NCBI GenBank assembly: GCA_021814735.1
Contig: JAKAHX010000119.1
Location: 1-5,937 of the forward strand
Length of the DNA stretch: 5,937 nucleotides
Source: Chloroflexota bacterium
GTDB lineage: Bacteria; Chloroflexota; Limnocylindria; Limnocylindrales; CSP1-4
Direction of reading: 5' to 3'
The position numbers were made by a program, and so were the translations under genes. The notes under the pieces were generated by a model. That model saw only the letters and a program-made list of their open reading frames with translations. It was not told the DNA's origin and made no database searches. Of the stretch, positions 1 through 4,588 are shown piece after piece; position 1 is the stretch's first letter, and every line of letters begins with the position of its first letter.

Positions 1-81
1 GAGGATCTGCTCGAGTGCGGCCTCCAGCGGCAGCAGCGAGCCTCCGGGCCGGCCGCGCCCGGTCCCCGCGGTCGCGGTCAC
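1..81 (-). CDS. N-terminal fragment of a probable MoeA-like molybdopterin molybdotransferase (cut by window edge)
   Basis: A GTG at 81-79 overlaps the TGA of the upstream membrane-protein gene (GTGA) and opens a frame that stays open for all 27 codons to the window edge. The peptide begins VTATAGTGRGRPGG, then SLLPLEAALEQIL. 'LLPLEEAL..IL' is how many MoeA/gephyrin-type proteins begin, just before the helix preceding the molybdopterin-binding domain; MoeA inserts molybdate into molybdopterin-AMP in the cytoplasm. An AAAGG lies 8 nt upstream of the GTG, and nearly all codons end in G/C, as in real genes here. The overlapping stop and start imply translational coupling with the DUF1461 gene. 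That the segment is coding is fairly secure; the MoeA name rests on about 13 residues and is tentative. No catalytic residue is visible. Confidence 0.45.
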   Translation of the reverse strand, partial: MTATAGTGRGRPGGSLLPLEAALEQIL

Positions 82-821
82 CGAGCCTGCCTTTCGGCCG
101 GAGCGCTGCCGTCGGGTGCGCTCCATTCCAGCGCCCGGCCTCGCGCCCTCGCCACCAGCCACGTGGCGGCGCACAGGACCAGGACGACGAGCGCCAGGGT
201 CATGGAGATCAGCTCCCAGAACGCGGTCGGGTAGAGCTGGACCATGCGCTCCGTGGCGGGGTTGAACGACCAGTTCCCCTGCGGGAAGAAGAGCTCATGG
301 AAGAGCGTGAACGCGGCGTCGAACGCGACGGCGAAGAAGATCCCGACCGCGGCGATGAACCCCGCCAGCGCGGCGGACCCCGCCTGCACCGCGCGCCACG
401 AGCCGGGATCGCGGCGGTGGGGCAGCAGGGTTGCCAGCAGCACCACCAGCCCAGCGCCGGTGAGCGCCAGGAAGAGGTGCAGCAGGTTGGAGGCATCGTG
501 CAGGTGGGAGGCCTCAGCCACATCGTAGAAGCGGGGCCCACCGGGAACCACGGAGAAGGCGAAGGTTGCCGGTCCGAACACGAGCTCCCCGATGGTGCGG
601 TCCGACACGGCGTGCGTGGCCTGCCGCGTCATCCCCAGGAGCCCGGCGCTCCCGGATGCGTCGAGCGCGGCGTGGATGTAGATCGGGTTGAGCAGGACCG
701 CCACCGAGACCCCGAGGATCGTGAGCGCCGTGCCGACACCGACGAGGACGCGGACCGCGGCCACGGCCTGGCGGCCGGACGTGGCCGACGCTCCTCGGGC
801 CGCGGCGCCTGGAACCACCAT
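78..821 (-). CDS. DUF1461 / TIGR01906 family integral membrane protein
   Basis: The product is a 247-residue cytoplasmic-membrane protein of unknown function. Four hydrophobic helices are visible: roughly residues 22-45, 112-133, 148-170 and 203-225. Before the last helix is the family hallmark FHELFFPQGNW at 174-184, continuing through SFNPATER to LYPTAFW near 196-202. A long polar, probably external, loop with a SHLHD segment (105-109) joins helices 1 and 2, and the tail is short and charged. Length fits the family (about 200-250). The frame is open 78 codons further upstream to 1055, but that part is Arg-rich and loses the G/C third-position bias (about 21 of 78 codons end in A/T), so I place the start at the ATG at 821. 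GAGGG abuts this ATG, too close for a normal ribosome-binding site; translation may be coupled to the small ORF ending 10 nt upstream. Its TGA overlaps the next gene's GTG. Confidence 0.85.
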   Translation of the reverse strand: MVVPGAAARGASATSGRQAVAAVRVLVGVGTALTILGVSVAVLLNPIYIHAALDASGSAGLLGMTRQATHAVSDRTIGELVFGPATFAFSVVPGGPRFYDVAEASHLHDASNLLHLFLALTGAGLVVLLATLLPHRRDPGSWRAVQAGSAALAGFIAAVGIFFAVAFDAAFTLFHELFFPQGNWSFNPATERMVQLYPTAFWELISMTLALVVLVLCAATWLVARARGRALEWSAPDGSAPAERQAR

Positions 822-831
822 CCCTCGACCG

Positions 832-1014
832 TCAGGCCGTCCGGCGGCCCGTCGCCGACGACCCGTGCGCGCGGGCGCAGCGCGAGCGGCGCCGGCGGGC
901 CGTCTCGTCGACCCTGGACCCCCCGCGGCGCTCCATCGCGGGGGCCATGTCCCGGCAGTCGCGTCGCCCCTCGCGGCGCGGGGAGACGCGGTGGAACTGC
1001 GAGAGCGACGGCAC
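832..1014 (-). CDS. Candidate small Arg-rich protein (60 aa), unrecognised
   Basis: A perfect AGGAGG (1030-1025) precedes a GTG at 1014 by 10 nt. The frame then runs 60 codons to a TGA at 834-832, only 10 nt before the ATG of the DUF1461 gene. Of the 59 codons after the GTG, 58 end in G or C, while positions 1 and 2 are each near 75% G/C. In the same frame upstream of the GTG only 20 of 29 codons end in G/C, so the coding-like bias starts at the proposed start codon. The product (MPSLSQFHRVSPRREGR...) is strongly basic, with RRRRSR near residues 43-48, and has no membrane segment or domain I recognise. It could be a leader peptide coupling translation into the DUF1461 gene, a real small protein, or a remnant of a larger gene. 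The bias also fits an antisense plus frame, but it stops at 1014 rather than running on in that frame. Confidence 0.35.
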   Translation of the reverse strand: MPSLSQFHRVSPRREGRRDCRDMAPAMERRGGSRVDETARRRRSRCARAHGSSATGRRTA

Positions 1015-1032
1015 GGTTCGCGGTCCTCCTGC

Positions 1033-1052
1033 CGCCGGCATCGCTGCCGGCG
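1033..1052 (-). promoter_or_regulatory. Perfect 8-bp hairpin with GNRA-type loop just before an AGGAGG
   Basis: On the minus strand CGCCGGCA, loop GCGA, then TGCCGGCG form an uninterrupted 8-bp stem closed by a GNRA-class tetraloop. Two bases later comes AGGAGG (1030-1025), the ribosome-binding site of the candidate small ORF. It may be a 5'-leader structure affecting ribosome access. Alternatively it helps end ALDH transcription, since it lies about 80 nt past that stop, but no U-tract follows. Confidence 0.4.
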
Positions 1053-1066
1053 CATGCTGCCGTTCG

Positions 1067-1096
1067 GATCGCCGTCCGCGCCCGCAGGGGGCGATC
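1067..1096 (-). repeat. Inverted repeat GATCGCC / GGCGATC
   Basis: Perfect 7-bp arms at 1067-1073 and 1090-1096 are separated by 16 nt that are themselves G/C-rich. It sits 15 nt from the next hairpin, so the transcript between the ALDH stop and the small ORF would hold two consecutive stems. It could be an operator or an RNA stem. No run of T follows on either strand, so it is not a classical intrinsic terminator. Confidence 0.3.
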
Positions 1097-1111
1097 GGCA
1101 CGGTGCGCCTG

Positions 1112-1117
1112 ATTATG
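1112..1117 (-). promoter_or_regulatory. Weak candidate -10 box (CATAAT)
   Basis: CATAAT, five of six bases matching TATAAT, is a small A/T patch in otherwise G/C-only sequence, 18 nt past the ALDH stop codon. It is placed to start a roughly 90-nt leader, carrying both hairpins, for the small ORF, DUF1461 and moeA-like genes. I see no recognisable -35 at 17 nt upstream, so this rests on composition and position only. Confidence 0.22.
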
Positions 1118-1134
1118 CCCCCTCGGTCTCCGCC

Positions 1135-2646
1135 CTACTTCGGGTCTCCCCACACCGTGTAGTGCCAGCCCTTCTCGGCCTCTCCGGTCAGCTCGACCAT
1201 CACGTGCTTCACGTTCGTGTACTCCTCGAACGAGTACGCCGACAGGTCCTTGCCAAAGCCGGACTGCTTGAACCCGCCGTGGGGCATCTCGCTGGTGAGC
1301 GGCAGGTGGTCGTTCACCCATACCCCACCGAAGGCGAGGCCGTTGGCCACCCGTATGGCGCGGAAAACGTCGCGGCACCAGACGGATCCCGCCAGGCCGT
1401 AGCGGACGTCGTTCGCCTTGGCCAGCACCTCGTCCTCCGTGTCGAACGGCAGCATCGTGAGGACCGGCCCGAAGATCTCCTGCTGGACGATCTCGGAGTC
1501 CTGCTCCACGTGGTCGACCACGGTGGGCTGGAAGAACGCGCCTGAGAGCCCCGGGACCACGGCCCGAGCGCCGCCGGCCAGCACCCGTGCGCCGGCTGCC
1601 GCGGCGCGCTCCACGAAGCCCTGCACCCGCTGCAGCTGCTGCTCGCTGATGAGGCTCCCCATGTCGGTGTGCTCGTCACGTGGGTCGCCCACTCGCACCG
1701 TGTGCAGGTGATCCAGCAGCCGCTCGAGGAACCGGTCATAGACGGCGCGCTGGACGTAGAAGCGCGTGGCCGCCGTGCAGTCCTGGCCGGCGTTCACCAG
1801 GCCCCCCACGACCGCGCCACGCGCCGCCGCCTCCAGGTCCGCGTCGTCGAAGACGATGAAGGGGGCCTTGCCGCCGAGCTCCAGGTGGAGGCGCTTCAGG
1901 GTCCCGCTCGCCGCGGCCTGGATCTTCTTGCCGGTCTCCGTGTCCCCGGTGAGCGAGACCATGTCCACGTCCGGGTGCGCGGCGATCGCGTGGCCCACCA
2001 GGTCGCCCCGGCCCGTCACCACGTTCAGGACCCCGTCCGGCAGTCCCGCCTCCTGTGCCAGTCGGGCCAGCATCAGCGTGGTGAGGGGCGTCGCGCTGGC
2101 CGGCTTCAAGACCACGCTGTTGCCGGCCGCGAGCGCCGGGCCGATCTTCCAGACCGCCATCATCAGCGGGTAGTTCCAGGGGGCCACCTGGCCCACCACG
2201 CCGATCGGCTCGCGCCGGATCAGGCTGGTATGGCTCCCGCTGTACTCGGCCGCCGCCTTCCCCTCGAGGTGCCGGATCGCACCGGCGAAGTAGCGCAGGT
2301 TGTCGGCCGCGAAGGGAATGTCGGAGTCCCGCCGCAGCTTGATGGCGGTGCCGGTCTGGGCGGTCTCCACCTCGGCCAGTTCATGGGCGTGCTGGTCGAT
2401 CAGGTCCGCCAGGCGATGCAGGATCGAGGCCCGCTGGGGCCCGTACATGCTGCGCCAGCGTCCGTCGCGGAAGGCTGCCCGGGCCGCGGACACCGCCCGG
2501 TCCACGTCGTCGGGGGTCCCCGACGGGACACGACCGGCCAGTTCGCCGGTGGCCGGACTGTGGACTTCGATCCAGTTCCCGCCCGAGGACTCGACCCACG
2601 CGCCGTCGATGAACATCCTGCGATCGGTGTCGGTGGCGATGGCCAT
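1135..2646 (-). CDS. PatD-like aminoaldehyde (gamma-aminobutyraldehyde-type) dehydrogenase, ALDH superfamily
   Basis: This is a 503-residue cytosolic NAD(P)+-dependent aldehyde dehydrogenase that oxidises an aldehyde to a carboxylic acid. All catalytic elements are present: APWNYP with oxyanion Asn158, cofactor Lys181 in VVLKPA, general base Glu256 in LELGGK, nucleophile Cys290 in NAGQDCTA, and cofactor Glu390 with Phe392 in QEIFGP. The NAGQDCTA context, the SLIRREPIGVV block (141-151) and SEMPHGGFKQSG...EEYTNVKHVMV near the C terminus resemble E. coli PatD, which converts 4-aminobutanal to GABA in putrescine breakdown. The length slightly exceeds the usual 475-495, with about 19 extra C-terminal residues. 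For the ATG at 2646, a GAGGAG lies 11 nt upstream (2663-2658). The neighbouring aromatic amino acid decarboxylase on the same strand suggests the substrate could instead be an aldehyde derived from an aromatic amine. Family is near certain; substrate is inferred. Confidence 0.93.
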   Translation of the reverse strand: MAIATDTDRRMFIDGAWVESSGGNWIEVHSPATGELAGRVPSGTPDDVDRAVSAARAAFRDGRWRSMYGPQRASILHRLADLIDQHAHELAEVETAQTGTAIKLRRDSDIPFAADNLRYFAGAIRHLEGKAAAEYSGSHTSLIRREPIGVVGQVAPWNYPLMMAVWKIGPALAAGNSVVLKPASATPLTTLMLARLAQEAGLPDGVLNVVTGRGDLVGHAIAAHPDVDMVSLTGDTETGKKIQAAASGTLKRLHLELGGKAPFIVFDDADLEAAARGAVVGGLVNAGQDCTAATRFYVQRAVYDRFLERLLDHLHTVRVGDPRDEHTDMGSLISEQQLQRVQGFVERAAAAGARVLAGGARAVVPGLSGAFFQPTVVDHVEQDSEIVQQEIFGPVLTMLPFDTEDEVLAKANDVRYGLAGSVWCRDVFRAIRVANGLAFGGVWVNDHLPLTSEMPHGGFKQSGFGKDLSAYSFEEYTNVKHVMVELTGEAEKGWHYTVWGDPK

Positions 2647-2714
2647 GGCTCGCTGCGCTCCTCGCGTTCGGGGCCGGGGGCTCTCCCCGCCGGCCGCCCC
2701 GGTTCAGGTGTCGC

Positions 2715-2743
2715 AGTCTACCGCAGCTCTCGTGGCCGACGAA
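2715..2743 (-). promoter_or_regulatory. Candidate promoter of the aldehyde dehydrogenase gene
   Basis: On the minus strand TAGACT at 2720-2715 is identical to the -10 box proposed for the decarboxylase. Exactly 17 nt upstream is TTCGTC (2743-2738), a poor match to TTGACA. Transcription would begin near 2708, giving a leader of about 60 nt that contains the GAGGAG at 2663-2658. If real, the dehydrogenase can be transcribed separately from the decarboxylase. Confidence 0.35.
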
Positions 2744-2760
2744 GCCGAGAGACGCGGCTT
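2742..2760. repeat. Inverted repeat AAGCCG / CGGCTT beside the ALDH promoter
   Basis: Perfect 6-bp arms at 2742-2747 and 2755-2760 flank 7 nt. The element touches the proposed -35 (2743-2738), a natural place for a regulator to bind. No T-run follows on either strand, so a terminator is less likely. No specific regulator family is recognised. Confidence 0.28.
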
Positions 2761-2782
2761 ACGCTCCAGAACCGACGTTCTA

Positions 2783-2797
2783 CGACGATATTCGTCG
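2783..2797. repeat. Short palindrome CGACGA-TAT-TCGTCG, possible operator
   Basis: Six-bp arms around a 3-bp A/T centre form a 15-bp near-perfect dyad about 75 bp upstream of the presumed ALDH transcription start. Another CGACGA half-site occurs at 2737-2742 and CGACG at 2773-2777. The A/T-rich core stands out in the local G/C background. Size and symmetry suit a dimeric transcription factor; which one is unknown. Confidence 0.3.
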
Positions 2798-2891
2798 CCG
2801 TGCAGCCGTTGTAGCCCAGGTTTCGCACGTCTCACGGCCGACGGTGGGGCGGGAAGGTGGTGCTCCCGGCCGGCCTCACGCGGCGGGTCGC

Positions 2892-2905
2892 CGGCCCTCG
2901 GGCCG
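2892..2905 (-). terminator. G/C hairpin immediately after the decarboxylase stop
   Basis: CGGCC and GGCCG (5-bp stem, 4-nt loop) lie directly downstream of the decarboxylase TGA. It could reduce read-through or protect the 3' end. It lacks the U-tract of an intrinsic terminator, and such short G/C stems arise by chance in this composition. Confidence 0.2.
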
Positions 2906-2906
2906 A

Positions 2907-4472
2907 TCAGGCGTCGCGCTGCGCATCCAGGCGCAGGGCGTGGGCGCGGATCCGGTCCCACGCCAGGGCCACGTGACGCGCCTCGGTCCGGACACTGCCG
3001 ATCGCGAGGCGCAGTGTCAGGCGGTCGCGCAGCCGCGTGTGGGAGAGGAAGACGCGGCCCTCCCGGTTCACGGCCTCGAGGATCGCCGTGTTCAGGCGGT
3101 CGAGCTCCTCCCGGACGGCCGGCTCGTCCTCGTGCCCGACATGGCGACGCGGCCGCCACCGGAAGCAGACGGTGGAGAACGGCACGGGCGCCAGCCGCTC
3201 GGCGTCGGGCTCGGCGTCCACCCAGGCTGCGAACTGCGTGGCGAGCTCGATGTGCTCCCGCAGGCGCGCCCGCATCCCGTCGAGACCGAAGTACCGCATG
3301 AGCATCCACATCTTGAGCGCCCGGAAGCGCCGGCCCAGCTGCGGCGTGTACTCGTTGAAGTCGTGCACGGCGCCCTCGCGATCGAGGGTCCGCAGGTACT
3401 CGGGCACGAGGCTGAAGGCGGCGCGCACGACCTCGGGGCGGCGCGTCAGGAAGAGCGAGGCGTCGAGCGGGGTGAACAGCCACTTGTGGGGGTTGACCAC
3501 GATCGAGTCCGCGCGCTCCCAGCCGGCAAAGGGCTCCCGGCGCTCCGGGAGCAGGGCCGTGACACCGGCATACGCGGCGTCCACGTGGAGCCAGAGCCCC
3601 TCGCGCTCGGCTACCTCGGCGAGGGCCGCGGTCGGATCCACCGACGTCGGCCCGGTGGTGCCGATGGTGGCGACGATCGCGCACGGCACGTGGCCCGCGG
3701 CGCGGTCCTCGCGAATGGCGGCCTCCAGCGCGGGTACGTCCATCCGGTATGCCGCGTCCACCGGGATGCGCCGTGTGCCCGCACGGCCGATCCCCAGCGT
3801 CATGGCCGCTTTCTCGATCGAGCTGTGCGCCTCCGCCGAGGCGTAGATCCGCAGCGCCGGTCGCGCGGCGAGCCCCTCCGCCGAGGCGTCCGTCCCCGCC
3901 ACCGCCTGGCGGGCGCCGGCGAGGCCGATCAGGCTGCTGGTCGAGGCCGTGTCGGTGAAGAAGCCGTCGAACGCCTCCGGCAGCCCGAGGCCCTGGCGCA
4001 GCCACCCGACGGTGACCTCCTCCAGCTCCGTCGCCACCGGCGACGTGCGCCAGAGCATGGCATTCCCCACCAGGGTGGCCATCAGCATCTCGCCGAGGAT
4101 CCCCGGCGCGGAGCCGCTGCTGGCAAAGTAGGCGAAGAAGGCGGGGTGCTGCCAGTGGGTGATGTTGGGCTCGACGAGCGCACGGTAGTCGCGCAGCACG
4201 TCGCCGAGCGGCTCAGGCTGTTCCGGCGGCGCGGCCGGGAACCGGGCCCGCAGCTCCCCGGGCTCCACGTCCGGGAGGATCGGGTAGCGCTCCACGCCCT
4301 CCAGGTAGTCCGCCATCAGGTCGGCCACCGCGTGCGCGGCGCGGCGGAACGTCGCCGGGTCCATGTCGCCGTGCCCGGACTGCTGGGCGAGGTCGAGGTG
4401 GGCGAACGCGGCGCGCAGGGCGTCGTCGTCCAGCGTGGTCGATGGGTGGGAGAAGGGGCGGGAGGGTGCCAT
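2907..4472 (-). CDS. PLP-dependent aromatic-L-amino-acid decarboxylase (group II decarboxylase family)
   Basis: This is a 521-residue cytosolic enzyme expected to remove the alpha-carboxylate of an aromatic amino acid (Trp, Tyr, Phe or DOPA), giving the amine and CO2. The family pattern is complete: DPATFRR...ADYLEGVE (38-61), THWQHPAFFAYF (105-116), His216 in AEAHSS which stacks on PLP, Asp298 in HVDAAYAG contacting the pyridine nitrogen, and Schiff-base Lys330 in NPHKW. Tyr359 in PEYL aligns with human DDC Tyr332, the mobile-loop residue needed for decarboxylation; with His216 it argues against an aldehyde-synthase variant. LGRRFRALKMW (379-389) carries Gly at the position where plant tryptophan decarboxylases have Gly and tyrosine decarboxylases Ser, a weak hint of indolic substrates. 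Relatives usually begin near Met37 (MDPATF). I chose the ATG at 4472 because a -10 box sits 7 nt before it, predicting a leaderless mRNA. The dehydrogenase follows on the same strand after 260 bp. Confidence 0.92.
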   Translation of the reverse strand: MAPSRPFSHPSTTLDDDALRAAFAHLDLAQQSGHGDMDPATFRRAAHAVADLMADYLEGVERYPILPDVEPGELRARFPAAPPEQPEPLGDVLRDYRALVEPNITHWQHPAFFAYFASSGSAPGILGEMLMATLVGNAMLWRTSPVATELEEVTVGWLRQGLGLPEAFDGFFTDTASTSSLIGLAGARQAVAGTDASAEGLAARPALRIYASAEAHSSIEKAAMTLGIGRAGTRRIPVDAAYRMDVPALEAAIREDRAAGHVPCAIVATIGTTGPTSVDPTAALAEVAEREGLWLHVDAAYAGVTALLPERREPFAGWERADSIVVNPHKWLFTPLDASLFLTRRPEVVRAAFSLVPEYLRTLDREGAVHDFNEYTPQLGRRFRALKMWMLMRYFGLDGMRARLREHIELATQFAAWVDAEPDAERLAPVPFSTVCFRWRPRRHVGHEDEPAVREELDRLNTAILEAVNREGRVFLSHTRLRDRLTLRLAIGSVRTEARHVALAWDRIRAHALRLDAQRDA

Positions 4473-4479
4473 GACCGCC

Positions 4480-4485
4480 AGTCTA
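4480..4485 (-). promoter_or_regulatory. -10 box TAGACT of a leaderless decarboxylase transcript
   Basis: TAGACT fits the TANNNT consensus of leaderless promoters in several high-GC phyla. It is separated by exactly 7 nt from the decarboxylase ATG (4472-4470), so transcription should start at or within a base of the A of ATG. No convincing Shine-Dalgarno or TTGACA-like -35 is seen upstream of the start. Confidence 0.55.
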
Positions 4486-4510
4486 GCCGTGCGCCGCGGC
4501 GCCTGGGCGG

Positions 4511-4569
4511 GCCCGGGTCCGGTCCGGGTCCCGGGCCAGGGTCAGGTCCGGGTCCCGGGCGAGGTCCGG
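4511..4569. repeat. GGTCC-based G/C repeat array between divergent promoters
   Basis: A 16-bp unit, ggtccgggtcccgggc, occurs identically at 4521-4536 and 4545-4560 (24-bp period). GGTCC cores start at 4516, 4521, 4527, 4545, 4551 and 4563, mostly at multiples of about 6 bp. GCCCGGG (4511-4517) and CCCGGGC (4530-4536) also form a 7-bp inverted repeat. It fills most of the space between the two -10 boxes and spans the expected beta-galactosidase -35 position. It may be a binding array or a slippage-born minisatellite; no known operator is recognised. Confidence 0.5.
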
Positions 4570-4575
4570 TCGCGG

Positions 4576-4581
4576 TAGTCT
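4576..4581 (+). promoter_or_regulatory. -10 box TAGTCT of a leaderless beta-galactosidase transcript
   Basis: TAGTCT (TANNNT) stands exactly 7 nt before the ATG at 4589. The 7-nt spacer is C-rich (cccgccc) and has no purine-rich ribosome-binding site. This mirrors the decarboxylase promoter on the other strand. It also supports 4589 as the start rather than the later in-frame ATG at 4649. Confidence 0.55.
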
Positions 4582-4588
4582 CCCGCCC

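Noticed and set aside
822..1055. 78-codon upstream extension of the DUF1461 gene to the ATG at 1055
   Set aside because: Third positions lose their G/C bias, the sequence is Arg-rich without family similarity, and the internal ATG at 821 gives the family's normal length.
15..1112. 365-codon plus-strand open frame opposite the membrane-protein gene
   Set aside because: The product is an Arg/Gly/His-rich low-complexity sequence with no domain or membrane segment. The opposite strand encodes a recognisable DUF1461 protein, so this is a high-GC antisense shadow.
2892..2905. True intrinsic (Rho-independent) terminator after the decarboxylase
   Set aside because: There is a stem but no T-run. It is kept only as a low-confidence hairpin.
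2704..4005. 433-codon minus-strand frame overlapping the decarboxylase in another phase
   Set aside because: The translation is Arg/Ala/Gly-rich noise. The true frame carries the PLP lysine, His and Asp motifs.
4511..4569. CRISPR array or integration site
   Set aside because: The units are short, overlapping and G/C-only, with no unique spacers, no cas genes, no tRNA and no integrase nearby.
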